Shown in pieces: positions 1-10,073 of a stretch of 64,000 nt of DNA; the stretch's first letter is position 1, and each line of letters starts with the position of its first letter. The notes below the pieces were generated by a model. It did no database searches, was not told the DNA's origin, and was given only the letters and a program-made list of their open reading frames with translations. This DNA comes from Paracoccus sp. JM45. GTDB taxonomy: Bacteria > Pseudomonadota > Alphaproteobacteria > Rhodobacterales > Rhodobacteraceae. Position numbers and translations under genes: made by a program. The stretch is from positions 124,001 through 188,000 of the forward strand of contig NZ_QQVY01000003.1 of assembly GCF_003590715.1 (NCBI RefSeq). The letters run 5' to 3'.

Positions 1-451
1 CGAAGCGATGGGCCATATCCATCAGGCGGATCGCCTTGCGATAGCCTTCGGGACGGGCCATGCCGAAGTTATGGTGGATGCGCGACTTGGTGTCGTTGCC
101 TTTTTCATGGCCGATCACCACGCAGGGCGCATCGTCGAAACGCGCAAGGCCACCCATCACGGCATGATCGTCGCCAAAGGCGCGGTCGCCCGCAAGGGGG
201 GTGTAATCGGTGAAAAGCGCTTGGATATACTGGCTGCAATGGGGGCGGTCGGGGTGACGTGCGACCTGCGTTTTGCGCCAGGGGTCCAGCGTTTTATACA
301 GATCTTTCAGCAGGTCGCCGGCCTTTTTATCAAGGGCGGTGGCCTCTTTTTCGACGTCGACAGCACCTTCGCCCTTGCGGGCCATGGTGCGAAGTTCCTC
401 GGCCTTGCCCTCGATATCAGCGAGCGGCTTTTCGAAATCCAGATAGACCAT
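1..451 (-). CDS. accA: acetyl-CoA carboxylase carboxyltransferase subunit alpha (partial)
   Basis: The first 150 codons of AccA read leftward from an ATG at 449-451; the rest lies outside the window. The protein begins [20 protein letters not shown], the usual alphaproteobacterial AccA N-terminus, and continues into the carboxyltransferase fold with the conserved stretch [19 protein letters not shown] near residues 107-125. With AccD it transfers carboxyl from biotin-BCCP to acetyl-CoA, the first committed step of fatty acid synthesis, in the cytoplasm. The nearest gene upstream is the same-strand C-S lyase ending at 523. Family assignment is firm. Confidence 0.95.
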   Translation of the reverse strand, partial: MVYLDFEKPLADIEGKAEELRTMARKGEGAVDVEKEATALDKKAGDLLKDLYKTLDPWRKTQVARHPDRPHCSQYIQALFTDYTPLAGDRAFGDDHAVMGGLARFDDAPCVVIGHEKGNDTKSRIHHNFGMARPEGYRKAIRLMDMAHRF

Positions 452-522
452 GGGTGATGCTCCGGGCGTTCGGTTTGATGGGCTGTATATGACGGGTTTC
501 GGATGGTTGCAACGCAGGCGCC

Positions 523-1707
523 TTATTGCAGATCGCCGAAGGCATCCTGCAGCCGCTGCACGGCCTCTTTGACGCGTGCCCGCGGTGTCGCGATGTTGAA
601 GCGCAGGAAATTGTCGCCGCCCAGACCGAATGTCGCGCCGTGGTTGGCCGCAATACGGGCCCCTTTCTGAACGCGGGCGGTGAATTCGGCGGGCGTCATA
701 CCGGTGCCCGAACAATCGACCCATGACAGATAGGTGGCCTGCAAGGGCATTGATTTCAGACCGGGTATCGCATTTACCCCTGCGTCGAAAATCTTGCGGT
801 TGCCGTCCAGATAGTCGACCAGCGCATCGACCCACGCCGCCCCTTGGGGCGAAAACGCAGCGGCGACCATATCCATTCCGAAAATGCCGGGCGAAACCCC
901 TGCCGCCATCAGCGCCGCCTTGAACCGCGCCCGCAGATCGGGATCGGCGATGATCGCATTGCCGATATGGGCACCGGCCATGTTGAAGGTCTTGGTCGCT
1001 GCCACCAGCGTGATCAGCCTGTCCTGAATCTCGGGGGCAACATTGGCCATCATCTGGTGACGCGGGCTGTCGGGCATGACCAGATCGCAGTGGATGTCGT
1101 CGGACACCAGAACCAGATTATGGCGCAGACAGAAATCGGCGACCTGACGCAGTTCCTCGGCGGTCCAGACGCGACCGCCGGGGTTATGGGGCGAACACAG
1201 AACCAGCATCTTTTCGTGGCCCTTCAGCATGGGTTCCCATGCGTCCCAATCCATCCGGTACTGGCCGTCATGCAGCGCCAGCGGCAATTCCACCAGATCA
1301 CGATCCTGCGCGCGGATGATGCGGGCAAAGGCATGATAGACCGGCGACATCAGGATCACCCCGTCGCCCTTGGCGGTAAAGGCATTCAGCGCCATGGCCA
1401 CCGCATTGACCAACCCCGCACAGGTCAGCACCCAATCGGGCTGGATCGTCCAGCCGTGGCGGTTCTGCATCCACCAGCAGATCGCATCCAGATAGGGACG
1501 ATGTGCGCCGGGATAGCCATAGATGCCATTGGCCGCGACCTTTTCCACCGCATCCTGAACCGCTTGCGGCGGACGGAAATCCATATCGGCCACCCACATC
1601 GCCAGCCCGTCATCGGGATCGACACCATAAACCGCCTGCATGTCGTCCCACTTGCTGCAATGCGTGCCTTTGCGGTCGATGATCTGGTCGAAATCAGGCT
1701 GGCTCAT
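523..1707 (-). CDS. MalY/PatB-family PLP-dependent C-S lyase (cystathionine beta-lyase)
   Basis: A 394-aa fold-type I PLP enzyme. It starts [20 protein letters not shown] and has the MalY/PatB signature [10 protein letters not shown] near residues 38-47, SPHNPGGR near 172-179, the cofactor aspartate in VSDDIHCD near 204, and the Schiff-base lysine K239 in [11 protein letters not shown]. Members cleave cystathionine or cysteine conjugates to pyruvate, ammonia and a thiol, so a role in methionine biosynthesis or sulfur recycling is likely. MalY of E. coli also represses the maltose system, but nothing here suggests that. It is divergent from the def cluster. The family is certain; the substrate is not. 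Confidence 0.9.
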   Translation of the reverse strand: MSQPDFDQIIDRKGTHCSKWDDMQAVYGVDPDDGLAMWVADMDFRPPQAVQDAVEKVAANGIYGYPGAHRPYLDAICWWMQNRHGWTIQPDWVLTCAGLVNAVAMALNAFTAKGDGVILMSPVYHAFARIIRAQDRDLVELPLALHDGQYRMDWDAWEPMLKGHEKMLVLCSPHNPGGRVWTAEELRQVADFCLRHNLVLVSDDIHCDLVMPDSPRHQMMANVAPEIQDRLITLVAATKTFNMAGAHIGNAIIADPDLRARFKAALMAAGVSPGIFGMDMVAAAFSPQGAAWVDALVDYLDGNRKIFDAGVNAIPGLKSMPLQATYLSWVDCSGTGMTPAEFTARVQKGARIAANHGATFGLGGDNFLRFNIATPRARVKEAVQRLQDAFGDLQ

Positions 1708-1786
1708 GGGATCCTCGCGGGTTTGGGTTCGTTTCCTGCATACGCCTGTTATTGCTTATGGTGAAGCCATGCCCTAAATCGCGGAT

Positions 1787-2308
1787 ATGAGCCTTAGATC
1801 AATCCTGATACATCCCGACCCGCGGCTTAAAAAAGTGGCGGAACCGATCGCGCGCATCACGCCCGAGATCGAGACATTGGCCACCGATATGCTGGCCACC
1901 ATGTACGAGGCGCCCGGCATCGGCCTGGCCGCGCCCCAGATCGGCATCAATGCCCGCATCTTCGTCATGGATGCTACCCGCGATCCCGATGCGGAAGCCG
2001 CACCCATTGTGATGGTCAATCCGCAGATCACATGGATCTCGGAAGGGCTGAACACCTATGACGAAGGGTGTCTGTCGATCCCTGACCAATATGCCGAAGT
2101 GACCCGCCCCGCCGAATTGCGGATGGAATGGCTGGGTCTGGACGGCAAGACGCAGACCGGCGAATTCGACGGACTGTGGGCCACCTGCGCCCAGCATGAA
2201 CTGGACCATCTGGATGGCATCCTGTTCATCGACCATCTGTCCGCGATCAAGCGCCAGATGATCACCCGCAAGATGGTCAAATACAAGAAAGAGCAGGCAC
2301 GTGGCTGA
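1787..2308 (+). CDS. def: peptide deformylase (canonical copy)
   Basis: A 173-aa cytoplasmic metalloenzyme that removes the formyl group from nascent chains. All three catalytic motifs are intact: GIGLAAPQIG (44-53), EGCLS with metal ligand C95, and HELDH with H137, H141 and catalytic E138. The length is normal. It is the first gene of a deformylase trio followed by fmt, so formylation and deformylation of initiator Met are encoded together. The ATG at 1787 has only a weak Shine-Dalgarno sequence, but the N-terminal MSLRSILIHPDPRL matches family starts. It overlaps the second deformylase gene by 8 nt, pointing to translational coupling. Confidence 0.95.
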   Translation: MSLRSILIHPDPRLKKVAEPIARITPEIETLATDMLATMYEAPGIGLAAPQIGINARIFVMDATRDPDAEAAPIVMVNPQITWISEGLNTYDEGCLSIPDQYAEVTRPAELRMEWLGLDGKTQTGEFDGLWATCAQHELDHLDGILFIDHLSAIKRQMITRKMVKYKKEQARG

Positions 2309-2816
2309 AGACCCCATCCCCGCAGCGCCGGTTGCGCCCGTTTTGACGGGTGATCTGGCCTCGGGGATGGTGCATGCCATCTTGCAATATCCCGACCCCC
2401 GCCTGTTCCAGCGCTGCGATCCTGCCGGATATCTGGCGGGGGATAATCTGGCGGGCCTTGCTGCCGATCTTCTGGGAAGCATGTATACCGCAGGCGGTCG
2501 CGGATTGGCTGCCCCGCAGATCGGGGTCTTGCGACGGGTGTTTGTCATGGACGCCGGATGGAAAGCAGGCCGTGCTAATCCGCAGGTGATGCTAGACCCT
2601 GAAATTATCTGGCGGTCCCCCGAAACCGAAACGGCCACGGAACAATGCCTGTCGATTCCCGACTGCCCCGTGGCGGTGACCCGACCCGTTGCCATTACCA
2701 TGGGCTGGTATGATCTGAATGGCCGCCACCACATGCGGCAACTAAGCGGTCCCGATGCGCGGATCGCGCAGCACGAGGCCGACCATCTGGACGGCCACCT
2801 GATCCTGAAGGACTAA
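2301..2816 (+). CDS. def: second peptide deformylase
   Basis: A 171-aa deformylase paralogue. It keeps motif I as GRGLAAPQIG (67-76), the metal cysteine C116 in EQCLS (the usual glycine of EGCLS is Gln here), and HEADH with H158, E159 and H162. All ligands and the catalytic glutamate are present, so it is probably active. It has an extra N-terminal segment of about 20 residues ahead of the ILQYPDPRL strand and ends right after the HExDH helix (DGHLILKD), lacking the C-terminal tail of the first copy. It overlaps the first copy by 8 nt and abuts the third. Its substrate preference cannot be told from sequence. Confidence 0.9.
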   Translation: MAEDPIPAAPVAPVLTGDLASGMVHAILQYPDPRLFQRCDPAGYLAGDNLAGLAADLLGSMYTAGGRGLAAPQIGVLRRVFVMDAGWKAGRANPQVMLDPEIIWRSPETETATEQCLSIPDCPVAVTRPVAITMGWYDLNGRHHMRQLSGPDARIAQHEADHLDGHLILKD

Positions 2817-3320
2817 GTGATGACCGTTCGCCCTTTTATTCCCTATACCGACCCGCGCCTGCACCGTGCCGCCGAACCTGTTGATCAGATCACCGAAACC
2901 GTTCGCATGATCTGGGACGATATGATCGAAACCATGGATGCCATGCCCGGCGTTGGACTTGCCGCCAACCAGATCGGCATTATGATGCGTCTGGCCGTGG
3001 TCGATGCATCCGACAAGCGCGGGCAGGCCGTCCGTATGGCCAACCCCGAAATCCTGCATGCAAGCGTCCAGTTCCGTGACCATGACGAAGCCAGCCCCAA
3101 TCTGCCCGGTGTCCATGCAAAGATCAGCCGCCCCCGCGCCGTCACCGTGCGGTTTCTGAACGCGGACGGCCAGATCGAGGAACGTGATTTCGTACACCTC
3201 TGGGCGACCAGCGTCCAGCACCAGATCGACCATCTGAACGGCATGACCTTCGTCGACCACCTGTCGCCGCTGCGTCGCAAGATGCTGGTGCAAAAATCGG
3301 GCAAGCTGGCGCGCCGCTGA
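2817..3320 (+). CDS. peptide deformylase-like protein, catalytic residues lost
   Basis: A 167-aa protein with the deformylase fold: motif I GVGLAANQIG (45-54) is intact. Motif II EGCLSIP has become EASPNLP (91-97), putting Ser93 where the metal-binding Cys should be. Motif III HExDH has become HQIDH (135-139), so the catalytic Glu is Gln136 while both metal histidines remain. It is therefore unlikely to deformylate peptides. The reading frame is intact, so it is not an obvious pseudogene; a regulatory or substrate-binding role is possible. It starts at GTG 2817 or ATG 2820 directly after the second def stop, and fmt follows 39 nt downstream. Confidence 0.85.
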   Translation: MMTVRPFIPYTDPRLHRAAEPVDQITETVRMIWDDMIETMDAMPGVGLAANQIGIMMRLAVVDASDKRGQAVRMANPEILHASVQFRDHDEASPNLPGVHAKISRPRAVTVRFLNADGQIEERDFVHLWATSVQHQIDHLNGMTFVDHLSPLRRKMLVQKSGKLARR

Positions 3321-3359
3321 TCCCCCAACCCCTTCGATCAAGGCAAAGGAGTCTGTCAT

Positions 3360-4253
3360 ATGCGCGTGATCTTTATGGGAACGCCCGATTTTTCCGTGCC
3401 TGCCCTGCGGGCCATCGCCGCCCTGCATCAGGTTGTGGCCGTCTATACCCAACCGCCCCGCGCGGCGGGTAGGGGGCAAAAGGCGCGGCTGTCTGCGGTC
3501 CATGTCGCGGCGAACGAATTGGGTCTGCCAGTCCGTCACCCCGAAAAGCTGCGTAGCCCCGAAGATCAGGCGGATTTCGCCGCCCTCGATGCCGATATTG
3601 CCGTGGTCGTGGCTTATGGTCTGATATTGCCGCAGCCGGTTCTGGATGCGCCCAATATGGGCTGCATCAACATCCACGCTTCGCTTTTGCCACGCTGGCG
3701 CGGGGCCGCCCCGATCCATCGTGCGATCCTTGCAGGGGATGCTGCATCAGGTGTCGCCATCATGCAGATGGAGGCCGGACTGGATACCGGCCCCGTTCTG
3801 GCCGAGGCACAGACCCCGATCGGTGTTCAGGAAACCACCGCCGACCTTCATGACCGCCTGTCTGCGATGGGCGCTGAACTGGTGGTGGATGTGCTGGCCC
3901 GCCTGCCTTTGCGCGCGCAACCCCAGCCCGAAGGCGGCATTACCTACGCCGCAAAGATCGACAAATCCGAGGCTCGGATTGATTGGACCCAACCCGCAAC
4001 GGAAATTGACCGCCAGATCCGCGGGTTGTCTCCCTTTCCGGGGGCATGGTGCGATATTGCGGGTGAGCGGGTAAAACTGCTGCGCAGCCAGCTCTCCGAC
4101 GCTTCCGGCCATCCGGGACAAGTTCTGCCCGATTTCACCATCGTATGCGGGACGGGTGCCATTCAGGTGCTGCAAGCACAAAGGTCAGGAAAAAAGCCGA
4201 TGTCAGCCGATGATTTGCTGCGTGGTTGGCAGCTGCCCGACCGGCTTGGCTAG
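3360..4253 (+). CDS. fmt: methionyl-tRNA formyltransferase
   Basis: A 297-aa enzyme that formylates Met-tRNAfMet with 10-formyl-THF. It starts [19 protein letters not shown] and has the catalytic block [20 protein letters not shown] near residues 102-121 (the Asn-His pair is part of the formyltransferase signature), followed by the C-terminal OB-like domain beginning near residue 200. The ATG at 3360 has an AAGGAG Shine-Dalgarno. It is slightly shorter than the E. coli enzyme (315 aa). It is the last gene of the def-def-def-like-fmt cluster, convergent with secA. Confidence 0.96.
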   Translation: MRVIFMGTPDFSVPALRAIAALHQVVAVYTQPPRAAGRGQKARLSAVHVAANELGLPVRHPEKLRSPEDQADFAALDADIAVVVAYGLILPQPVLDAPNMGCINIHASLLPRWRGAAPIHRAILAGDAASGVAIMQMEAGLDTGPVLAEAQTPIGVQETTADLHDRLSAMGAELVVDVLARLPLRAQPQPEGGITYAAKIDKSEARIDWTQPATEIDRQIRGLSPFPGAWCDIAGERVKLLRSQLSDASGHPGQVLPDFTIVCGTGAIQVLQAQRSGKKPMSADDLLRGWQLPDRLG

Positions 4254-4348
4254 GACCGCAAGGCGGTCCTTCGCGTCCTGACGTGGTGGGGGTGAAGCCC
4301 CCGCCCGCAGGGTGCGAAAGTTGTCGCGGGACGCAAATGGCCCCGCGA
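4252..4348. terminator. hairpins in the fmt/secA convergent gap
   Basis: Three GC-rich inverted repeats fill the gap between the two convergent genes: AGGACCGC/GCGGTCCT (4252-4259 and 4263-4270), which overlaps the fmt stop codon; GGGGG/CCCCC (4288-4302); and TCGCGGG/CCCGCGA (4324-4330 and 4342-4348), just past the secA stop. None has a good U-tract, so intrinsic termination is only plausible. There is no coding potential. Confidence 0.4.
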
Positions 4349-4353
4349 TCACA

Positions 4354-7071
4354 TTATGCGATTGCGCCGTGGCAATGCTTGAACTTCTTGCCCGACCCGC
4401 AAGGGCACAGGTCGTTGCGGCTGGGGTTGCCCCACGTCGCAGGATCATTCTCGTCAAAGCCGGGCATTGGGGCCAGCAGCGATTCCTCGCTGTTTTGCTG
4501 TTCCTCGTCGCCATGCTCCATCGTCAGGTCGCTCTGCGCCGCTTCCTGCTGTTCCGACATCTGGTTCAGCATTTCCTGACGCTCGGCATCCGACAAGGGG
4601 CGAATCTGTGCCAGACGCTGGGTCACGTCAAAGCGCAACCCGTCCAGCAGCGATTCAAACAGCTGGAAAGCTTCGGTCTTATATTCCGACAGCGGGTCAC
4701 GCTGTGCATAGCCACGGAAACCCACAACCGAACGCAGATGGTCCAGCGTCATCAGATGTTCGCGCCATTTCTGGTCGATCATCTGCAACAGAACCTGTTT
4801 TTCGATCTGGGCCATATTCTCGGGGCCGAAACCTGCGGTTTTTTCGGCCATATAGGCATCGGTCGCTTCGACGATCCGCTCGTGCATGGTTTCCTGATCG
4901 ACGCCTTCCTCGGCGGCCCATTCAATCACCGGCAGGTTCATGTTCAGGCGTTCGCGGATGGCGGTCTTCAGACCCTCTGCGTCCCATTGGTCGGCATAGC
5001 TGCGCGCGGGCATGAAGTCTTCGACCAGATCGTCGATCACCTGATGGCGCATATCGGCGGTAATCTCGCCGACCTCGGTGCTGTCCATGATTTCGCGGCG
5101 CTGGCCAAAGATGGCCTTGCGCTGGTCGTTCATCACGTCATCGAACTTCAGCAGCTGCTTGCGGATGTCGAAGTTGCGGCCCTCGACCTTGGCTTGTGCG
5201 CGTTCCAGCGACTTGTTGACCCAAGGGTGGACGATCGCCTCACCCTCTTTCATGCCAAGCGAGGACAGGACCTTGTCCAGACGCTCGGACCCGAAAATCC
5301 GCATCAGGTCATCGTCCAGCGACAGGAAGAACAACGAACGACCGGGGTCGCCCTGACGGCCCGAACGACCGCGCAGCTGGTTATCGATCCGGCGGCTTTC
5401 ATGGCGTTCGGTGCCCAGAACGAACAGACCGCCAGCGGCCAGCACCTTTTCCTTTTCGGCGGCGTGTTCCGCCTCGATGCGGGCGCGCAATTCGTCGGGA
5501 TTGGCATCAGGGTCGGCGTTCAACGCCTCCATCACCTTCATTTCGACGTTGCCGCCCAGCTGGATATCGGTGCCGCGACCAGCCATGTTGGTGGCGATGG
5601 TCACGACGCCCGCCTTACCGGCATCGGCCACGATCTGCGCCTCGGCCTCGTGCTGGCGGGCGTTCAAGACGCTGTGCGGAACACCGTCTTTTTTCAGCAA
5701 TTCCGACAGCATCTCGGATTTTTCGATGCTGGTGGTGCCGACAAGCGTCGGTTGGCCCTTGGCATGGGCCTCTTTGATCGCCTCGATCACTGCGGCATAT
5801 TTATCGGCTGCCGTGCGATACACGCGATCATGTTCATCGATCCGCGCGATGCCGCGGTTGGTCGGAACCTCGACCACGCCAAGGCTATAGATTTCGGCGA
5901 ATTCTTCGGCCTCGGTCGATGCGGTGCCGGTCATGCCGGACAGGCGCTCGTAAAGGCGGAAATAGTTCTGGAAAGTGACTGACGCCAGCGTGACGTTTTC
6001 GGGCTGGATCTCGACGCCTTCTTTGGCCTCGATTGCCTGGTGCAACCCGTCCGACAGGCGGCGACCCTTCATCATACGACCGGTGAATTCGTCGATCAGC
6101 GCCACTTCATTGTCGCGGATCATATAATGCTGGTCTTTCAGAAACAGCTTATGTGCGCGCAGGGCCTGGTTGGCATGGTGAACGATGGTCGTCGATTCCG
6201 GATCATACAGCGTCTGGCCTTCGGGCAGCACACCATCGGCGGACAGGCGCTGCTCCAGAAACTCGTTACCTTCTTCGGTAAAGGTCGCGTTGCGGGCTTT
6301 TTCGTCCAGCTTGTAGTGTTCTTCGGTCAGCAGGGGGACATAGCCGTCCAACACGCGATACAGGTCCGAACGGTCCTGCGAGGGGCCGGAAATGATCAGC
6401 GGCGTCCGTGCCTCGTCGATCAGGATACTGTCGACTTCATCGACGATAGCAAAATTATGGCCGCGCTGCACCATTTCGGCGACGCTACCCTTCATATTGT
6501 CGCGCAGATAGTCAAAGCCCAGTTCATTGTTCGTCGCATAGGTGACGTCGGCGGCATAGGCCTCGCGCTTTTCGCCTTCGGGCTGGAAGGGAACAACGAC
6601 GCCGCAGGTCAGACCCAGCTGGGCGAAGACCTTGCTCATCCATTCGGAATCGCGCTTGGCCAGGTAATCGTTGACCGTGACGACATGGACGCCCTTGCCC
6701 GACAGTGCATTCAGATATGCGGGGAAGGTGGCGACAAGGGTCTTGCCCTCGCCGGTCTTCATTTCCGCGATATTGCCTTGGTGCAGGAAGATCCCGCCCA
6801 TCAGCTGCACGTCGAAGGCCCGCAGGCCAAGGGCGCGGCGCGCACCTTCGCGACAGTTGGCGAATGCCTCGGGCAGAATGGCATCAAGAGTTTCACCCTT
6901 GGCCACACGGTCCTTGAATTCATGTGTCTTGTCGATCAGTTGCTGATCGTCGAGCGCTTTGAAGTCTTCCTCAAGCGCGTTGATGCGCGCCACAAGCGGA
7001 CGCGTCCCTTTGACCATTCGGTCATTGGGAGTCCCAAAAACCATCTTTGCCAGATTTCCGATGCCGAGCAT
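4354..7071 (-). CDS. secA: preprotein translocase ATPase SecA
   Basis: A 905-aa motor that drives unfolded preproteins through SecYEG at the inner membrane. Visible features are the N-terminal [18 protein letters not shown], Walker A MKTGEGKT (104-111), [11 protein letters not shown], the [20 protein letters not shown] block, the helicase C-terminal motif [13 protein letters not shown], and the SEC-C zinc-binding tail [15 protein letters not shown] at the extreme C-terminus. Length and motif order are normal. It is divergent from the exported parvulin gene, which is itself a Sec client. It is a single gene with no overlapping neighbour. Confidence 0.98.
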   Translation of the reverse strand: MLGIGNLAKMVFGTPNDRMVKGTRPLVARINALEEDFKALDDQQLIDKTHEFKDRVAKGETLDAILPEAFANCREGARRALGLRAFDVQLMGGIFLHQGNIAEMKTGEGKTLVATFPAYLNALSGKGVHVVTVNDYLAKRDSEWMSKVFAQLGLTCGVVVPFQPEGEKREAYAADVTYATNNELGFDYLRDNMKGSVAEMVQRGHNFAIVDEVDSILIDEARTPLIISGPSQDRSDLYRVLDGYVPLLTEEHYKLDEKARNATFTEEGNEFLEQRLSADGVLPEGQTLYDPESTTIVHHANQALRAHKLFLKDQHYMIRDNEVALIDEFTGRMMKGRRLSDGLHQAIEAKEGVEIQPENVTLASVTFQNYFRLYERLSGMTGTASTEAEEFAEIYSLGVVEVPTNRGIARIDEHDRVYRTAADKYAAVIEAIKEAHAKGQPTLVGTTSIEKSEMLSELLKKDGVPHSVLNARQHEAEAQIVADAGKAGVVTIATNMAGRGTDIQLGGNVEMKVMEALNADPDANPDELRARIEAEHAAEKEKVLAAGGLFVLGTERHESRRIDNQLRGRSGRQGDPGRSLFFLSLDDDLMRIFGSERLDKVLSSLGMKEGEAIVHPWVNKSLERAQAKVEGRNFDIRKQLLKFDDVMNDQRKAIFGQRREIMDSTEVGEITADMRHQVIDDLVEDFMPARSYADQWDAEGLKTAIRERLNMNLPVIEWAAEEGVDQETMHERIVEATDAYMAEKTAGFGPENMAQIEKQVLLQMIDQKWREHLMTLDHLRSVVGFRGYAQRDPLSEYKTEAFQLFESLLDGLRFDVTQRLAQIRPLSDAERQEMLNQMSEQQEAAQSDLTMEHGDEEQQNSEESLLAPMPGFDENDPATWGNPSRNDLCPCGSGKKFKHCHGAIA

Positions 7072-7282
7072 GTTACCTTCGCAATCACGTTGTTGGGAAA
7101 GACGAGTGACCGCAGCCTACTTGCCCGCACCGACCGCATTGCCGTATCAGGGGCCAGAATGAACGCGGCGGCGGTGCCTTCCACGGAGTTGCTTCGGGAT
7201 GTAGGGCGCGCCCGCCTGACTGTCAATGTTGGCACGGTCCCGACACAAGGGACTGATGCCATGATGTGCAAAGGAATTTCCC

Positions 7283-8128
7283 ATGTTCAAACCGACCCTG
7301 CTGGCCGCCGCCCTTGTCGCGGCGCCGATGCTGACCGCCCCTGCTGCATGGGCCGCCGGTGAAACCGCTGATACCGTTGTTGCCACGGTAAACGGACAGG
7401 ACATTACCCTTGGCCAGATGATCATCATGAAACAGTCGGTTCAGGACCCGAATATGGCAAATATGCCTGATCAGGCACTGTTCGACATGATGCTGGACCA
7501 GCTGGTGCGTCAGACGGCTGTGGCCGGAACCGCCACCGAAAACGCCAGCATCCGCGCGCAGGTCGAATTGCAGCGCCGCAACGCCTTGGCAACCGCCGCT
7601 GTCACCGCCATCGCGGGAGCCGAACCGACCAACGACGAATTGCAGGTCGCCTATGACCGCATGTTCGCAGATGCCGAAGACGTGACAGAATATAGCGCTG
7701 CCCATATCCTTGTTGAAACCAAGGAAGAAGCCGAAAAAATCAAGGCCGAGCTGGATGACGGTGCCGATTTCGGTGAAATGGCCGAACAGCATTCGACCGG
7801 TCCTTCGGGTCCGAACAAGGGTGATCTGGGCTGGTTTGCTGCCGACCAGATGGTTGCCCCCTTCAGCGAGGCCGTTGCCGGTATGGAAAAAGGCCAGATC
7901 TCTGACCCTGTGGAAACCGAATTCGGCTGGCATCTGATCAAACTGAACGACAGCCGCCTGCGCGAAGCGCCCACGATGGACGATGTCCGCGACCAGCTGG
8001 TCCAGATGGTCCGCCGTGAAAAGGTCGAATCGGAAATCGAAAGCATTACTGCCGATGCCGAAATCGAAAAAACCGAAGGCGTCGATCCTGCGCTGCTGAA
8101 CAACGCAGACCTGCTGGAGGCCGAATAA
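7283..8128 (+). CDS. periplasmic parvulin-type peptidyl-prolyl cis/trans isomerase
   Basis: A 281-aa exported PPIase. The signal peptide is MFKPTLLAAALVAAPMLTAP with a probable cleavage after AWAA near residue 25. A SurA/PrsA-like N-terminal helical region follows, and then a parvulin domain from about 135 to 230 (AAHILVETKEEAEKI, GDLGWF, FGWHLIKL). It should help fold outer-membrane or periplasmic proteins. The start at 7283 has an AAGGAA Shine-Dalgarno. Its stop shares one base with the argJ start, so ppiC-like, argJ and mutT form one transcription unit, a common order in Rhodobacterales. Confidence 0.92.
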   Translation: MFKPTLLAAALVAAPMLTAPAAWAAGETADTVVATVNGQDITLGQMIIMKQSVQDPNMANMPDQALFDMMLDQLVRQTAVAGTATENASIRAQVELQRRNALATAAVTAIAGAEPTNDELQVAYDRMFADAEDVTEYSAAHILVETKEEAEKIKAELDDGADFGEMAEQHSTGPSGPNKGDLGWFAADQMVAPFSEAVAGMEKGQISDPVETEFGWHLIKLNDSRLREAPTMDDVRDQLVQMVRREKVESEIESITADAEIEKTEGVDPALLNNADLLEAE

Positions 8129-9381
8129 TGGGCAAGGCCGGTCTTCCGGTTTCGCCTTTGGCACCTGCCGCATTTCCCGACCTGCCGGTGATCGAGGGCG
8201 TCGAATTCGCCAGCGCTGCCGCAGGCGTGAAATATCAGGGCCGTACCGATGTGACCCTGATTCGCATCGCACCGGGGTCATCGGTGGCAGGGGCGTTCAC
8301 GCGCTCCTCGACCCGTGCGGCCTGCGTGCTGGATTGTCAGTCCAAACTGGCCGCGACCGAAGACGATGGTGCCGGTGCCGCGATCATTGTCAATTCCGGC
8401 AATGCCAATGCTTTTACCGGCGCGCGCGGACAGGAATCTGTCGATGCGGTGACGGGGGCTGTGGCACAGGCGCTGGATCTGCCGATCGGGCGGGTGTTTT
8501 CATCCTCGACCGGTGTGATCGGTGAACCGCTGCCGCATGACCGCATCGTGGCGGTCATCGGTGACCTGGCCGCGGGACTGGATCAGGGTGGTGTCGCTGC
8601 GGCGGCCAATGCCATCATGACGACCGATACTTTTGCAAAAGGGGCTTCGGCAACATTTGCTGGGCAGGGTGGTGACATCAAGATCACCGGCATTGCCAAG
8701 GGTTCGGGGATGATCGCGCCGGATATGGCGACGATGCTGGTCTATATCTTTACCGATGCCAGCATTCCTGCACCGCTGTTGCAGCAGATGCTGTCGGGTG
8801 GACTGGACACGACCTTCAACGCGATCACCGTGGACAGTGATACCTCGACCTCGGACGCGCTGATTCTGGCGGCCACAGGTCGCAGCACGGCTGCGCCGAT
8901 CACCGATCTGGAAAGTGATACGGCGCGTGCCTTTACCGCCGCCCTGCATGACGTCATGCGCGAATTGGCGCATCTGGTCGTGCGCGACGGTGAAGGTGCC
9001 ACCAAATTCGTCGAGATCGCCATTACAGGCGCTGTCGATGATGCGGATGCCCATAAGATCGGGATGGCCATCGCCAATTCGCCCTTGGTCAAAACGGCCA
9101 TCGCGGGGCAGGACGCCAATTGGGGCCGCATTGTGGCCGCCATCGGCAAATCCGGCGCCGAGGCGGACCGCGATCGTTTGCGAATCAGCTTTGGCGATAT
9201 GGTTCTGGCCGAAAACGGCTGGCGTGCACCCAGCTATGACGAGGCTGCTGCCAGCGCCTATATGCAAAACGATGAATTGCTGATCAGCGTCGATATGGGG
9301 TTGGGGCAGGGGGCACGGACCGTTTGGACCTGCGACCTGACGCATGGCTATATCGACATCAACGCGGATTACCGGTCGTGA
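8128..9381 (+). CDS. argJ: bifunctional ornithine acetyltransferase / N-acetylglutamate synthase
   Basis: A 417-aa enzyme of arginine biosynthesis that recycles the acetyl group from acetylornithine to glutamate. The self-cleavage site KGSGMIAPDMATML is intact; T202 would become the N-terminal nucleophile of the beta chain. The oxyanion-hole region SSSTGVIG lies near residues 125-132, and the normal C-terminal Asn-rich end is present (DLTHGYIDINADYRS). Whether it is mono- or bifunctional cannot be told from sequence. argG, another arginine gene, lies at 34269 but is not linked. It overlaps mutT by 4 nt. Confidence 0.96.
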   Translation: MGKAGLPVSPLAPAAFPDLPVIEGVEFASAAAGVKYQGRTDVTLIRIAPGSSVAGAFTRSSTRAACVLDCQSKLAATEDDGAGAAIIVNSGNANAFTGARGQESVDAVTGAVAQALDLPIGRVFSSSTGVIGEPLPHDRIVAVIGDLAAGLDQGGVAAAANAIMTTDTFAKGASATFAGQGGDIKITGIAKGSGMIAPDMATMLVYIFTDASIPAPLLQQMLSGGLDTTFNAITVDSDTSTSDALILAATGRSTAAPITDLESDTARAFTAALHDVMRELAHLVVRDGEGATKFVEIAITGAVDDADAHKIGMAIANSPLVKTAIAGQDANWGRIVAAIGKSGAEADRDRLRISFGDMVLAENGWRAPSYDEAAASAYMQNDELLISVDMGLGQGARTVWTCDLTHGYIDINADYRS

Positions 9382-9776
9382 AAACGGTTCTGGTCTCTGC
9401 GGTCGCATTGATCGACACCGACGGGCGCGTGCTTCTGGCACAGCGCCCGCCGGGCAAACCGATGGCGGGCCTGTGGGAATTCCCCGGCGGCAAGGTCGAA
9501 GCCGGTGAAACCCCCGAAGCCGCCCTGATTCGGGAGCTGGACGAGGAATTGGGCATCCAGACATGGAACAGCTGTCTGGCCCCCCTGACATTTGCCAGCC
9601 ACAGCTATGACGACTTCCATTTGCTGATGCCGGTTTTCGCCTGTCGCAGGTGGGATGGCATCGTTCAGCCCCGTGAAGGTCAGTCGTTAAAGTGGGTTCG
9701 CGCCCAGCAATTGCGCGATTATCCCATGCCAGCAGCAGATATTCCGCTGATCCCCGCCCTACAGATGTGGCTTTAA
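9378..9776 (+). CDS. mutT: 8-oxo-dGTP diphosphatase MutT (Nudix)
   Basis: A 132-aa Nudix hydrolase that cleans oxidised dGTP from the nucleotide pool. The Nudix box is complete: GGKVEAGETPEAALIREL followed by DEELGI. The start chosen is GTG 9378, which overlaps the argJ stop in a GTGA arrangement and gives VKTVLVSAVALID, typical of MutT. A longer reading from ATG 9324 would lie inside argJ and is unlikely. It is the last gene of the ppiC-like/argJ/mutT unit. Confidence 0.92.
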   Translation: MKTVLVSAVALIDTDGRVLLAQRPPGKPMAGLWEFPGGKVEAGETPEAALIRELDEELGIQTWNSCLAPLTFASHSYDDFHLLMPVFACRRWDGIVQPREGQSLKWVRAQQLRDYPMPAADIPLIPALQMWL

Positions 9777-9799
9777 TGACAGTTTTACACAGCTTTTTG

Positions 9800-9828
9800 T
9801 TGTCAGGCTGCCTAAAAAAGTCTTAGAT
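9800..9828 (+). promoter_or_regulatory. candidate sigma70 promoter for the 42-aa ORF
   Basis: TTGTCA (9800-9805) and TTAGAT (9823-9828) are separated by 17 bp in an AT-rich stretch downstream of mutT. This would give the small ORF its own transcript. Prediction from consensus only. Confidence 0.4.
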
Positions 9829-9898
9829 GAGGAAGTTGTGTACTGCTTTTTAACCATTTCATGACTATCTAGATACTGGGAGCACAAGGGGTATTGAC

Positions 9899-10027
9899 AT
9901 GATTCGTACGATTTCGGTTGGAAGCTACATCTCGATCCAGGGCCTTTTCGAAGGTTCGACGACCGGCGGCAACATTCTGGTGCGGGTGGGAAGCCGTACC
10001 TATGAAGGTAAGCCGATCGGCAGATAA
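9899..10027 (+). CDS. 42-aa small protein of unknown function
   Basis: An ATG at 9899 opens a 42-codon frame ending TAA at 10025-10027. It is preceded by AAGGGG seven bases upstream and followed by a textbook intrinsic terminator at 10074-10103. The product starts MIRTISVGSYISIQGLFEG and ends RVGSRTYEGKPIGR. It is basic, glycine-rich, with alternating hydrophobic residues that suggest a small beta-barrel or SH3-like fold. It has no signal peptide and no cysteine. I do not recognise a named family. Own ribosome site, own terminator and a plausible promoter support a real gene. Function is unknown. Confidence 0.65.
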   Translation: MIRTISVGSYISIQGLFEGSTTGGNILVRVGSRTYEGKPIGR

Positions 10028-10073
10028 GCGTATCCGGCGCAAGGGGAGCGTGCGCCGTTGAAACACGCTGAAG

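Noticed and set aside
4312-7362. Long + strand open frames (556 and 440 codons) opposite secA
   Set aside because: They are antisense shadows produced by high GC in the third codon position of secA; the minus strand has full SecA motifs, and the + strand translations have no domain or ribosome site.
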